This document shows, piece by piece, positions 1 through 8,569 of a stretch of DNA of 56,652 nucleotides. The translations under genes and the position numbers were made by a program. Under the pieces are notes generated by a model. It worked only from the letters and a program-made list of their open reading frames with translations, made no database searches and was not told the origin of the DNA. Location: contig NZ_JAQSIP010000015.1 in the NCBI RefSeq assembly GCF_028649475.1, forward strand, positions 1-56,652, in the 5' to 3' direction. Numbering within the stretch: the stretch's first letter is position 1; each line of letters opens with the position of its first letter. This stretch comes from Curvibacter cyanobacteriorum (GTDB taxonomy: Bacteria > Pseudomonadota > Gammaproteobacteria > Burkholderiales > Burkholderiaceae_C).

Positions 1-123
1 GGCCTGGGCGCCCGACATCGGGGCGACGTGACCGATCTTCACAACTTGCACGTCTTGCGCAGAGGCAGCACCTGCCAAAACAGCCAGAGCGGCGACAGCG
101 GTGAGTTTCAACTTCAATTGCAT
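1..123 (-). CDS. Branched-chain amino-acid ABC transporter substrate-binding protein (LivK type), 5' part only
   Basis: Only the first 41 codons lie in the window; the rest continues beyond base 1. The visible residues form a classical Sec signal peptide (MQLKLKLTAVAALAVLAG, then a likely cleavage after ASA) followed by QDVQVVKIGHVAPMSG. The stretch KIGHVAPxSG is the typical start of mature periplasmic Leu/Ile/Val-binding proteins of the LivK family. It would deliver branched-chain amino acids or a related ligand to a LivHMGF permease outside the window. It is transcribed divergently from the porin across a 483-base intergenic region. The ligand cannot be told from this fragment. Confidence 0.8.
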   Translation of the reverse strand, partial: MQLKLKLTAVAALAVLAGAASAQDVQVVKIGHVAPMSGAQA

Positions 124-606
124 GGATGGACTCCGAGATCAATAAAAAATAACGCCGGACTACGGCGGCGGTGAACGGTATTTCAATTTCCGGGCCAACT
201 CCCTCGGGGCAAGCCCCTAGGAGCGGCTTGCATCAATTCGATTCATGACCCAACAGTCAAATTAATGAACCAACCGTCACGCCGGTGAGGCCCGGCCCCT
301 CGAGAAGCCCGCCGCGCCAGGCCCCACAGCCCCAGCGCACGGCCAAACTGACCCCGCCATTAGCCAGAGTTATTGACAACGAAGTCCACTAATGGTCATC
401 AGGACGCAACAGAATCGGGTGAACAGGACGTTACTAAACGTATACGGATCACTAAAATCCGCGTTCTGTCGTTATCGACAAACAACTCTGGCCGAAACCC
501 CAAACCCGCCTCTTTTTGGTGCCCCTTCGGGGCCCATGCACCAAAGAAAGGCAGTCTGCGGCCCGTTCCTCCCCCCTTTGAAAACAAACTGACAACAGGA
601 CTCGCA
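124..606. other. Intergenic region between the LivK-type gene and the porin; porin leader
   Basis: This 483-base stretch holds no convincing gene. It is less GC-rich than its surroundings, as expected for the divergent promoters of the binding protein and of the highly expressed porin. A TTGACA sits at 373-378 but lacks a good -10 at proper spacing. A stable hairpin occurs at 515-545. A reading frame in phase with the porin runs back to 373 but lacks a plausible signal peptide and is not taken as coding. Confidence 0.5.
515..545 (+). promoter_or_regulatory. Stem-loop in the porin 5' leader
   Basis: TTTGGT (515-520) pairs with ACCAAA (540-545). Inside it, GCCCC (521-525) pairs with GGGGC (529-533) across a three-base loop, leaving CCATGC as a bulge. 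It lies about 60 bases before the porin ATG and has no U tract, so it is more likely an mRNA-stabilising or sRNA/protein-binding leader structure than a terminator. The role is inferred. Confidence 0.5.
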
Positions 607-1647
607 ATGAACAAGAAATTCATCATGACCGCCCTGGCCCTGAGCCTGGGCTCGGCCGCCTTCGCCCAATCCAGCGTCACGCTGTACGGCGTGATCGACA
701 CCGCCGTGCAACGCCAAACCAACGCCACCCCGACCGGCGGCAGCCTGTCGGCTGTGACCTCGGGCGCCATCAGCGGCAGCCGTTACGGTTTCCGTGGCCA
801 AGAAGACCTGGGCGGTGGCATGAAGGCCTTGTTCACCCTGGAAGCTGGCTTCAACCCCAATGACGGCAGCCGCGGTCAAGGTGGCCTGGCTTTCGGCCGT
901 CAAGCCTTCGTGGGCCTGGCTGGTGATTTCGGCCAAGTGACCCTGGGTCGCCAATACACCCCCCTGTTCGAACACTATGGCAACTTTGACCCGCTGTGGG
1001 GCATCTCCAACGTGAACGAATCGGGCTTCTACCTGGCCTACGGTACCTTCCGTCAAAACAACGCTGTGCGTTACGCCAAGAACATCGCTGGCGTGAACTT
1101 CGCCGCCATGCACGGCTTCGGCAACGTGGCCAACTCCGCTTCGGCCGGTCAGCTGAACGGCCTGCAAGCCACCTACGCTGTGGGCAGCCTGAACCTGGGT
1201 GCCGCTTACCAAAAGTTTGACGTCAACACCACCTCCAGCACCAACCTGGGCAGCACCAAGAACGCCATGATCGCCGCCAACTACGGCTTCGGTCCGGCCC
1301 GCGTGTACTTCAACTACATGGACACCAAGCTGGCCTCCGGCTCGAAGAGCGACGTGGCCACCCTGGGCGTGAGCTACGAAGTGGCTCCCCTGGTGAACCT
1401 GGTCGGTGCGTACTACAACGACAAGACCAAGTCGGCCACCAACGTGAAGGGCAGCCGCAACACCACCGCCCTGGGCCTGACCTACTCGCTGAGCAAGCGC
1501 ACCATGGTGTACGGCTACTACGACCGTTCGAAGGAAAACGCTGGCTACGCTGTGACCGCCATCCCGGCTGGTTCGGACATCTTCGGCGCCGCTTCGACGC
1601 TGAACACCCGTTCCAACTACATGGTCGGTATCCGCCACGCTTTCTAA
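607..1647 (+). CDS. Gram-negative porin, outer-membrane general diffusion channel
   Basis: The 346-residue product has a signal peptide (MNKKFIMTALALSLGSAAFA) and begins its mature part with QSSVTLYGVIDTAV, the first beta strand of the betaproteobacterial porin family (Porin_4/OmpC-like). It ends in GIRHAF, the C-terminal Phe needed for outer-membrane assembly. A second landmark is SRYGFRGQEDLGGGMKALF near residue 60. The ATG at 607 is chosen because the signal peptide begins there and AGGA precedes it. It should form a 16-strand trimeric pore for small hydrophilic solutes. Codon use is richer in GGT, CGT and GCT than in the neighbours, which suggests very high expression. A strong terminator follows. 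Confidence 0.93.
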   Translation: MNKKFIMTALALSLGSAAFAQSSVTLYGVIDTAVQRQTNATPTGGSLSAVTSGAISGSRYGFRGQEDLGGGMKALFTLEAGFNPNDGSRGQGGLAFGRQAFVGLAGDFGQVTLGRQYTPLFEHYGNFDPLWGISNVNESGFYLAYGTFRQNNAVRYAKNIAGVNFAAMHGFGNVANSASAGQLNGLQATYAVGSLNLGAAYQKFDVNTTSSTNLGSTKNAMIAANYGFGPARVYFNYMDTKLASGSKSDVATLGVSYEVAPLVNLVGAYYNDKTKSATNVKGSRNTTALGLTYSLSKRTMVYGYYDRSKENAGYAVTAIPAGSDIFGAASTLNTRSNYMVGIRHAF

Positions 1648-1722
1648 GCACGGCGCGCAGGCCTGAACCCCGCGCTGCCCGCGCGGTTCAAGCCTGCCCT
1701 GAGATTCTTCAAGGTTTTTTTC

Positions 1723-1756
1723 AAAGCCCCTTGTCGCGAGCAAGGGGCTTTTTTTT
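1723..1756 (+). terminator. Intrinsic terminator of the porin gene
   Basis: An 11-bp perfect stem AAAGCCCCTTG (1723-1733) / CAAGGGGCTTT (1741-1751) with a 7-base loop is followed by an uninterrupted T run to 1756. It lies about 75 bases after the porin stop codon. Confidence 0.92.
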
Positions 1757-1788
1757 GGTCCTGCCGGGCGGTACCGGCCGCCGCCGCT

Positions 1789-4122
1789 TCAGCGGCCTGC
1801 GCCACCGTGCATCAGGCCCCACAGCTTGCCCGCGCTCAGCGGCATTTGAAGCTGCGTCGCCTGTGCGCCCAGGCCGGCACGCGCCAGCGCATCGGCCACC
1901 GCATTGACCAGGGTCGGGGTGGCCCCGATGGTGCCCAACTCGCCCACGCCCTTGACGCCCAGCGGGTTGTTCTTGCAGGGCGTGGATTCGTCCATCTCGG
2001 TGCGGAAGTCAGGCGACTGGTCCGCGCGCGGCGCCGCGTAGTCCATCAAGCTGCCGGTGACCAGCTGGCCGGTTTCACGCTCGTAGAGCACCTGTTCGCA
2101 CAGCGCCTGCCCCAGGCCCTGCACAGCGCCGCCGTCGAGCTGGCCGCGCACGATCATCGGGTTGACCACCCGCCCCACGTCATTGACCGAGGCGTAGGCC
2201 TGCACCTGCAGGTCGCCGGTCTCGGGGTCGAGCTCGACCTCGCAGATGTGGCAGCCGTTGGGCCAGGTCGGCCCCGAGACGGTGCTGGTGGAGTCGATGT
2301 GGATGCGTTGCTCGCGCTGCGCGCGGGCCAGCGCGAACAGGTCGATGCCCAGGTCGGTGCCCGCCACCGTGAAGCGCCCTGCCGCGTAAGCGATGTCCTC
2401 GACCGCCACCTCCAGCTCGGCCGCCGCCAGGGCCTTGGCGTGTTCGATGGTGCGCTCGGCCCCCACGCGCACCGCGGAGCCGCCCGTGAACAGCGAGCGG
2501 GAGCCCGCACTGCCAAAGCCATCGCCGCGGTCGGTGTCGCCCAGCACCACGCGCACCCGCTCGATGGGCACGCCAAACACATCGACCACCAGCTGCGCCA
2601 GCGTGGTGGCAATGCCCTGCCCCATCGCATTGACGGCCGAAAACACCTCGATGGTGTCATCGGGCAGCACGGTGACGGTGACGCGCTCCTCGAACACATT
2701 GCCGCCAGTCCATTCGAGGAAGGTCGCAATGCCCTGGCCGCGCAGGCGGCCACGCTGGCGCGAGGCCTCGGCGCGCTGGGCAAAGCCGTCCCAGTCGGCC
2801 AGCGCCAGCGCCTGGTCCATGACCTTTTCGAAACAGCCGGTGTCGTAGGTCTGGCCCATCGGGTTCTTGTAGGGCATCTGCTCGGGGCGGATGAAGTTGC
2901 GCCGGCGCAGCGCGAGGCGGTCCATGCCGATCTGGCGTGCGGCCTCGTCCATCAGGCGCTCCATCGTGAAGATGGCCTCGGGCCGACCGGCGCCACGGTA
3001 GGCCCCCGTGGGCGCGGTGTTGGTCAGCACCGCCTTGAAATGGAAGTCGATGGTCTGGATGTCGTAAACGCTGGTCTGCACCCAGGGCCCGATGAGCAGC
3101 TGGATCGCCACCCCGGTGCCCGTGGCGTAGGCCCCCACATTGGCCAGCGAGCGCAGGCGCAGCGCCAGGATGCGGCCGTCGGCGGCCAGCGCCATCTCGG
3201 CGCGCGACTGCACGTCGCGGCCATGGCTGGAGGACAGAAACTCCTCGCTGCGCTCGGCCACCCATTTGACCGGCCGCTGCAGCTGGTGCGCGGCCCAGGC
3301 CAGCACCATGTCCTCAGGGTAGGCGCCGGTCTTCATGCCAAAGCCCCCGCCGACGTCGCCCACCTGCACCCGCAGGCGATCGCGCGGCAGGCCCAGGGTG
3401 TCGACGATGGTGTTGCGCACGCCCGAAGGCATCTGGGTGCTCATGCGCAGCGTCAGGCGGCCGTCGCTCGGGTCGGGGTAGGCCAGCACGCTGCGGGGTT
3501 CGAGCGTCAGCGCCGCCAGGCGCTGGTGCACCACGTCCAGCGCCACCACATGCGCGGCCTGCGCGAACGCGGCCTCGGTGGCGGCGGCGTTGCCGTGCCG
3601 CATTTCGGCGGCAATGTTGTCGGGGGCGGCCTCGCACAGGGTGGGCGCACCGGCCTGGGTGGCGTCGTCGAGGTGCACCACCATGGGCAGCTCTTCAAAC
3701 TCGACCCACACCGACTCGGCCGCATCGCGCGCCTGCTGTGGTGTCTCGGCGACCACCGCGGCCACCGCTTCGCCGACAAAGCGCACCCGCTCGTGGGCCA
3801 GGGGCCAGCGCGGCGGCGAGGCGGCCACGCCGTCGGCCCGCTTGAAGCCGGCGTTGCCGGGCAGCGGCTTGACGCCTGCGGCCACAAGGTCGGCGCCGGT
3901 GTAGACCGCCAGCACCCCCGGCAGGCCCAGCGCGGTGCCGGTGTCCACCGACACGATGCGCGCGTGCGGGTAGGGTGAACGCAGGAACACCAGGTGGCTT
4001 TGCCCGGGCAGGCTCAAGTCGTCGGTGTAACGGCCCGCGCCTCGCAGCAGGGCGTCGTCTTCAAGGCGGCGCACGGCTTGGCCGCTGCCGAAACGGGTGG
4101 GGAGGGAGGAAGCAGTGCTCAC
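1789..4122 (-). CDS. Xanthine dehydrogenase family molybdopterin-binding subunit (CoxL-like, form II)
   Basis: The 777-residue protein has the large-subunit plan of molybdenum hydroxylases: an N-terminal a/b hammerhead domain (about 10-130), then molybdopterin-binding domains. Visible landmarks are GGGFGMK near 258, the active-site loop AYRGAGR at 374-380, MGQGIATTLAQ near 500 and the catalytic-Glu motif GVGELG at 725-730. AYRGAGR is the form II loop; true CO dehydrogenases carry a Cys-containing loop. It probably hydroxylates an aldehyde or N-heterocycle rather than CO. The start is uncertain: a GTG at 4122 lies close to the conserved region, while a GTG at 4164 would add 14 unconserved residues. 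The FAD and 2Fe-2S partner subunits are not adjacent. Confidence 0.88.
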   Translation of the reverse strand: MSTASSLPTRFGSGQAVRRLEDDALLRGAGRYTDDLSLPGQSHLVFLRSPYPHARIVSVDTGTALGLPGVLAVYTGADLVAAGVKPLPGNAGFKRADGVAASPPRWPLAHERVRFVGEAVAAVVAETPQQARDAAESVWVEFEELPMVVHLDDATQAGAPTLCEAAPDNIAAEMRHGNAAATEAAFAQAAHVVALDVVHQRLAALTLEPRSVLAYPDPSDGRLTLRMSTQMPSGVRNTIVDTLGLPRDRLRVQVGDVGGGFGMKTGAYPEDMVLAWAAHQLQRPVKWVAERSEEFLSSSHGRDVQSRAEMALAADGRILALRLRSLANVGAYATGTGVAIQLLIGPWVQTSVYDIQTIDFHFKAVLTNTAPTGAYRGAGRPEAIFTMERLMDEAARQIGMDRLALRRRNFIRPEQMPYKNPMGQTYDTGCFEKVMDQALALADWDGFAQRAEASRQRGRLRGQGIATFLEWTGGNVFEERVTVTVLPDDTIEVFSAVNAMGQGIATTLAQLVVDVFGVPIERVRVVLGDTDRGDGFGSAGSRSLFTGGSAVRVGAERTIEHAKALAAAELEVAVEDIAYAAGRFTVAGTDLGIDLFALARAQREQRIHIDSTSTVSGPTWPNGCHICEVELDPETGDLQVQAYASVNDVGRVVNPMIVRGQLDGGAVQGLGQALCEQVLYERETGQLVTGSLMDYAAPRADQSPDFRTEMDESTPCKNNPLGVKGVGELGTIGATPTLVNAVADALARAGLGAQATQLQMPLSAGKLWGLMHGGAGR

Positions 4123-4350
4123 GGTCTTGTCTCGTTTCTCGTCGGGGAATTCGCTGGGGGACACGGAGGGCTTGCGCCACTTCGCACTCTAGCCAATTCC
4201 GGCCCATCGTGCCGAAGGGGCGCGCCCGCCCCTGTCCGGGTGGTGACCCTCGGGCGCGCCAAAACAGGGCACGGCGGCGGGAATGCTTTGTGCTTGATGC
4301 TGCAGCGCAGCAAAGCGTTTGCGGCACCCATCCCCCGAAAGGAGTCTTCC

Positions 4351-4773
4351 ATGCTCGACCGAACTTCCACCCTGTTTTCGCACGTCAAGCCCACAGACAA
4401 CGAGTACGTCAGCGGCGGTCTGCGCGATTTCTTCCTCTACCGTGACCTGGGTGTGGCCGAGGCCACGCACGGCAAGGTGATCGCGCACCTGGTCAAAGCC
4501 AACATGGCCCCGGAAGCGGGCACGGGATGGCACCGACATGAGGCGGACTTCCAGATCGTCATCATGCTCAAGGGCTGGGCGCGCTTCATGTACGAGGACC
4601 AGGAGACCCTGGTGCAGGCCGGCGACTGCGTGCACCAGCGCCCGGGCATCCGGCACTACCTGTTCGACTACTCGCCCGACATGGAGTACCTGGAGATCGT
4701 CTCGCCCGCCGACTTCAAGACCGTCGACGTCGACCCCGTGTGCGACATCCCGCCGCCCACGCCCTGGGCCTGA
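4351..4773 (+). CDS. Cupin-domain protein
   Basis: This 140-residue protein is a single small cupin barrel. Metal-ligand candidates are GWHRHEADFQ (first cupin motif; two His spaced by one residue) and PGIRHYLFDYS (second motif His). The centre has MLKGWARFMYEDQETLVQAGD, typical of cupin strands. The ATG at 4351 is preceded by AAAGGAG at good spacing. It may bind a metal and act as a small dioxygenase, isomerase or sensor, but the substrate cannot be inferred. It converges on the GST gene downstream and diverges from the CoxL-like gene. Confidence 0.8.
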   Translation: MLDRTSTLFSHVKPTDNEYVSGGLRDFFLYRDLGVAEATHGKVIAHLVKANMAPEAGTGWHRHEADFQIVIMLKGWARFMYEDQETLVQAGDCVHQRPGIRHYLFDYSPDMEYLEIVSPADFKTVDVDPVCDIPPPTPWA

Positions 4774-4946
4774 GGCTCAAGGCCTGAGGCCAGGGGACCC
4801 ACCGCCCTGCCCTGGGGCGAAGGCCGCACCGGGCCGCCGCCTGGCGTGGGCTCAGCCACGGCCCGGGGCCAACGTCCGGCGAACCGGTCACCGCACACCG
4901 CTCACCTTCGCAGACGAGGCCTACAGGCGCGTTGGCGCGCTCACGT

Positions 4947-4972
4947 CGGTTGGAGGCCGGTTGGAGGCCGGT
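4947..4972. repeat. 11-bp tandem repeat (about 2.4 copies)
   Basis: CGGTTGGAGGC occurs at 4947-4957 and again at 4958-4968, followed by a partial CGGT. It lies in the 260-base space between the convergent cupin and GST genes, where I see no gene. Confidence 0.6.
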
Positions 4973-5033
4973 CGGAGATCGCTTGCACGCAGATCGCTCA
5001 CCGGGTGCTGGCCCGCCGACTGGCCCGGCGGCC

Positions 5034-5690
5034 TCAGAACTCGGCGTCGAGTTCGTCGATCTCGTCGGGCTCCTGCTGGGCCGCGGCCACCCATTCCTGC
5101 ATGGCGGGCAGCGTCAGGATGGTGCGGCAGTAGTCGGCACTGGGCAGGTCCAGCGCCACGTCGTAGGTGACGAAGCGCGTCACCACCGGCGCGAACATGG
5201 CGTCCGCGATGCACGGCTGCCCGCCAAACAGGTAGGGGCCGCCGTAGCGGCTCAGGCATTCGTTCCAGATCACCAGGATGCGGTCCACATCGCTCTGGGC
5301 GCGCGACCACAGCTTGAAGTTCGGGAAATGCGCCTTGATGTTCATCGGCAGCGACGAGCGCAGGGCGCTGAAGCCCGAGTGCATCTCGCCACAGATGGCG
5401 CGGCAGTGGGCCCGCGCCGCGCGGTCGGCGGGCAACAGGCCGGCGTCGGGGCACACCTCGTTGAGGTACTCGCCAATCGCCAGCGTGTCCCACACATGCA
5501 CGCCGTCGTGGTCCAGCGCCGGCACCCGCATCGAGGCCGACAGCAGCAGCATCTCGGCCTTCATCTCGGGGTCGTCGGGGGAGATCACCTTCTCGGTGAA
5601 GGGCAGCCCGGCCAGTCGGGCCATCAGCCAGCCGCGCAAGGCCCAGGCTCCGTAGTTTTTGCTGCTGATCGTCAAAACCGCTTTGGCCAT
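5034..5690 (-). CDS. Glutathione S-transferase family protein
   Basis: The 218-residue product has an N-terminal thioredoxin-fold region (ISSKNYGAWALRGWLMARLAG, then ...MRVPALDHDG around 55-60, the cis-Pro element) and an all-helical C-terminal half. DTLAIGEYLNE near 65-75 corresponds to the GSH-binding E/S-A-I-xEYL motif. The ATG at 5690 follows GGAG at good spacing; an upstream in-frame extension lacks similarity and was dropped. It probably conjugates or isomerises electrophiles in the cytoplasm with glutathione. It is divergent from phaZ across 130 bases. The C-terminus is acidic (EPDEIDELDAEF). Confidence 0.85.
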   Translation of the reverse strand: MAKAVLTISSKNYGAWALRGWLMARLAGLPFTEKVISPDDPEMKAEMLLLSASMRVPALDHDGVHVWDTLAIGEYLNEVCPDAGLLPADRAARAHCRAICGEMHSGFSALRSSLPMNIKAHFPNFKLWSRAQSDVDRILVIWNECLSRYGGPYLFGGQPCIADAMFAPVVTRFVTYDVALDLPSADYCRTILTLPAMQEWVAAAQQEPDEIDELDAEF

Positions 5691-5820
5691 GGCTTGCTCC
5701 TGTGTCGTGTCAGCGACCTGCAAGGCCCGTGCCATGCCCAGCGCCCCCGGGGTGCACCGCTTCGGCGCCTCAGCTTGGCCCGCAACTTGCCTCACTGCCG
5801 CACCACACCGAAAGACTGCC

Positions 5821-7041
5821 ATGCTGTATCAGGCCTACCAACTCCAGTCTGATCTGACGTCCCCGCTGCGCTTGCTGGCCCAGCACCTGGGCTCGGCCCT
5901 GCTGCTGCCCGGGACCGAACGCACGGCGCTGCGCCAACTGGCCGCCGCCAGCGAGGTGTTCTCCCGCCTGCGCCTGACGCACAGCCGCCCCGCCTACGGC
6001 ATCACCGAGGTGCTGATCGATGGCGAAGCGGTGCCGGTGACCGAGGAAGTCGCCCTCACCCTGCCCTTCGGCACCCTGTTGCACTTTGCCAAGCCACGCC
6101 TGCCCGGCCAGGCCGCCCTGCCGGTGGTGCTGCTCGCGGCACCGCTGTCGGGCCACTTTGCCACCCTGCTGCGCGAAACCACGCGCACCCTGCTGCAGGA
6201 CCACGACGTCTACATCACCGACTGGCACAACGCGCGCGATGTGGCCCTGCACGAGGGCGCTTTTGGGCTGGACGATTACATCGACTACCTGATGCGCTTT
6301 TTGCGCCACCTGGGCGAAGGCAGCCACCTGGTCGCGGTGTGCCAGCCCTGCGTGGCCGCGCTGGCCGCCACCGCCTTGCTGGCCGAAGACAAAGACCCGG
6401 CCCAGCCGCGCAGCCTGACCCTGATGGCCGGCCCGGTGGACTGCCGCGTCAACCCCACCGAGGTGAACCGCCTGGCCATCAGCCAGCCGATCGAGTGGTT
6501 CGAGAAGAACCTGATCAGCCATGTGCCCTGGCCGCACCGGGGCTTCATGCGCCGCGTCTACCCGGGCTTTGTGCAACTGAGCGCCTTCATCAGCATGAAC
6601 CCGGACCGCCACCAGCAGTCCTTCAAGAACATGTACCAGCACCTGGTCGACGGTGAGTTCGAACAGGCCGAGACGCTGAAGACCTTTTACGACGAGTACC
6701 TGGCCGTCAACGACCTGCCTGCCGAGTTCTACCTCGAGACGGTGGAGAAGGTCTTCCAGACCTACGACCTGCCGCTGGGCAAATTGACCTTCCAGGGCCG
6801 CACCGTCGACCCCGCCGCGATCCGCCGCACCGCGCTGCTGACGATCGAAGGCGAGCGCGACGACATCTGCTCGGTGGGCCAGACCGTGGCGGCGCAGGAC
6901 CTGTGCCGCAACGTGCGCCCCTACCTGAAGAACCACCATGTGCAAACCGGTGTCGGCCACTACGGGGTGTTCAGCGGGCGCAAGTGGAACCAGCAGATCT
7001 ACCCCCGGGTGCGCGACAGCATCCACGCCAGCCAGGGCTGA
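5821..7041 (+). CDS. phaZ: Intracellular polyhydroxyalkanoate depolymerase PhaZ
   Basis: The 406-residue protein matches the intracellular short-chain PHA depolymerases of Ralstonia/Cupriavidus in length and order. Landmarks are MLYQAYQLQSDLTSPLR at the N-terminus, DVYITDWHNARDVAL around 129-143 and the nucleophile region HLVAVCQP with Cys174 in place of the usual lipase Ser, as in Ralstonia PhaZa1. EGERDDICSVGQT and the final VGHYGVFSG contain the other catalytic residues (Asp and His). It mobilises amorphous native PHB granules in the cytoplasm. No signal peptide is present, as expected. The phasin-like gene phaM lies 6 kb downstream in the same window. Confidence 0.93.
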   Translation: MLYQAYQLQSDLTSPLRLLAQHLGSALLLPGTERTALRQLAAASEVFSRLRLTHSRPAYGITEVLIDGEAVPVTEEVALTLPFGTLLHFAKPRLPGQAALPVVLLAAPLSGHFATLLRETTRTLLQDHDVYITDWHNARDVALHEGAFGLDDYIDYLMRFLRHLGEGSHLVAVCQPCVAALAATALLAEDKDPAQPRSLTLMAGPVDCRVNPTEVNRLAISQPIEWFEKNLISHVPWPHRGFMRRVYPGFVQLSAFISMNPDRHQQSFKNMYQHLVDGEFEQAETLKTFYDEYLAVNDLPAEFYLETVEKVFQTYDLPLGKLTFQGRTVDPAAIRRTALLTIEGERDDICSVGQTVAAQDLCRNVRPYLKNHHVQTGVGHYGVFSGRKWNQQIYPRVRDSIHASQG

Positions 7042-7051
7042 GGCCCCCACA

Positions 7052-7081
7052 CGCCAAGGCGCACCCAGGTGCACCTTGGCG
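7052..7081 (+). terminator. GC-rich hairpin after phaZ, possible terminator
   Basis: GCCAAGG pairs with CCTTGGC and GCACC with GGTGC, with one C/A mismatch between the two blocks and a tight loop. It begins 11 bases after the phaZ stop. There is no T tract, so termination would be factor-assisted or the hairpin may protect the 3' end. Confidence 0.4.
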
Positions 7082-7167
7082 CCCCAACGCCCATCGGCGC
7101 GTGGCCCCGGCGCCACCGTCCACTTCCGGCCGGGGCCTGTCGCGCGGGGCACGGCGGGCTCATGGCG

Positions 7168-7185
7168 CTGTCACAAAACGGGCTT
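7168..7185 (+). promoter_or_regulatory. Candidate Pho box upstream of the PstS-like gene
   Basis: CTGTCACAAAACGGGCTT resembles the 18-bp PhoB box, CTGTCAT-AWAW-CTGTCAY. The first half-site and the A-rich spacer match well; the second half matches only about 4 of 7 positions. It sits in the otherwise empty 331-base gap between phaZ and the phosphate-binding-protein gene, where PhoB control would make sense. Confidence 0.35.
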
Positions 7186-7372
7186 AGCATCGGCGCCTTT
7201 GCGCTGCGCAGGCCCTGGGCCCCCCACGAGGGGCGGGGCTGCCACCCGTCTGCCCGCCATGCCCTTGCTGTTTGCCCTGAACCTGTTGTCTGTCTTGCTC
7301 TGCCGCCGCGGCACCGGCGCGCGCGGCGGGCGCCCGCCTGTCCCACAGCCCCGGCCCCCCCGGGGCGGCCTG

Positions 7373-8425
7373 ATGCGGGCCACGCTGTGGACGGGGCTGC
7401 TGCTGGCCTGCGCCCCGGCTCAGGCGGCCGACACGCTGACCGGCGCGGGCTCCTCGGCCGCCGCGCTGCTGTACCGAGCCTGGGGCCAGGCCTATGCGCG
7501 CCAGCACCCGGTCGAGCTGCAGTACGAGGCCATCGGGTCGTCGGCCGGGCTGAAGAAGATCCGCGCGGGCGAGGTCGCGTTTGGCGCCTCCGACGTGGCC
7601 CCCAGCGAGGCCGAGTTGCAGCGCGACCAACTGGTGCTGGTGCCCACCTTCGTCAGTGGCGCGGTGCCGGTGGTCAACCTGCCCCGGGTGCCGCGGGGCC
7701 GGCTGCGGCTCAGCGGCGAACTGCTGGCCGACATCTACCTGGGGCGCGTGACGCGCTGGAACGCCCCCGAACTGCAGGCCCTGAACCCCGGCCTCAACCT
7801 GCCGGACCTGCCGATCCGCCCGGTCGGCCGCAGCGACGGCTCAGGCACCACCTACTACGTCAGCGACTACCTGTCGCAGGTCAGTCCGGCCTGGCTGCGC
7901 CAGCACGGGCGCCAGACCCAGATCGCCTGGGCCGACACCGTGAGCCGCGCCAAGGGCAGCCAGGGGGTGGTGCAGGCGGTGCAGGACACCCCGGGCACCA
8001 TCGGCTATGTGGACTACAACTACGTGGTCGAACAAGACCTCAACCCGGTGCAATTGCGCAACGCAGCGGGGCAGTTCGTGGCCCCCAGCGTGGCGGGCTT
8101 TCGGGCTGCGCTGCGGGCCAGCGACTGGGTCAGCAAAGGCGACTTTCACGCCCCACTGACGCAGCGGACCGGCGCCGCCAGCTGGCCCATCGCGATGGGC
8201 AGCTTCGTGCTGCTGCCCCGCGTCAGCAGCCAGAGCGAAGCCACCGAGCGCGCGTTGCGCTTTCTGATGTGGACCCTGCTCAAAGGCGACACGGTGGTCG
8301 AAGGCCTGAGCCTGGTGCGCCTGCCCGACGCCCTGCAGGCCCAGGCCTTCAAGGCGCTGAGCAGCGTGAGCGACCGGCAGGGCCGCGCGCTGGGCGCCAT
8401 CGCCTTCTCCAGCATGACCCGCTGA
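7373..8425 (+). CDS. PstS-like phosphate ABC transporter substrate-binding protein
   Basis: The 350-residue protein has a short signal peptide (MRATLWTGLLLACAPAQA) and then ADTLTGAGSSAAALLYRAWGQAY, the classical PstS opening in which GAGSS contacts phosphate. GSSAGLKKI and GRSDGSGTTYYVSDYL are the other phosphate-binding loops. The likely start is the ATG at 7373 because the signal peptide begins there; an in-frame ATG at 7259 would give an odd Pro/Arg-rich leader. It would capture phosphate in the periplasm. The pstCAB-phoU genes are not next to it, so it is an orphan or accessory binding protein. A possible Pho box lies upstream. Confidence 0.85.
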   Translation: MRATLWTGLLLACAPAQAADTLTGAGSSAAALLYRAWGQAYARQHPVELQYEAIGSSAGLKKIRAGEVAFGASDVAPSEAELQRDQLVLVPTFVSGAVPVVNLPRVPRGRLRLSGELLADIYLGRVTRWNAPELQALNPGLNLPDLPIRPVGRSDGSGTTYYVSDYLSQVSPAWLRQHGRQTQIAWADTVSRAKGSQGVVQAVQDTPGTIGYVDYNYVVEQDLNPVQLRNAAGQFVAPSVAGFRAALRASDWVSKGDFHAPLTQRTGAASWPIAMGSFVLLPRVSSQSEATERALRFLMWTLLKGDTVVEGLSLVRLPDALQAQAFKALSSVSDRQGRALGAIAFSSMTR

Positions 8426-8569
8426 GCGCCCCACGGGCCGGCCCGGCGGACCGTGCGGCACCTGGGCGACAGACTGGCGCCCGCCCGGGCGCCACAATCG
8501 CGGCCCATGCCGCCGCACACCGCGCCCAGCCCGGGGCCGCTGGCGGTGCCGACCCTGGAGACACAAGCC

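Noticed and set aside
373-606. Upstream in-frame extension of the porin, and TTGACA at 373 as its promoter
   Set aside because: The extension has no signal peptide and would bury the real one. The TTGACA lacks a suitable -10 within 16-18 bases.
472-1743. A 423-codon minus-strand frame opposite the porin
   Set aside because: It is the mirror of a well-recognised porin with strong codon bias and covers its terminator. No motif or ribosome site supports it.
1807-3978. A 723-codon plus-strand frame opposite the CoxL-like gene
   Set aside because: Composition is dominated by His, Arg, Gly and Ala with no domain, while the opposite strand has all molybdenum-hydroxylase motifs.
1789-4122. True aerobic CO dehydrogenase CoxL
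   Set aside because: The active-site loop is AYRGAGR, not the Cys-containing form I loop, and coxM and coxS are missing.
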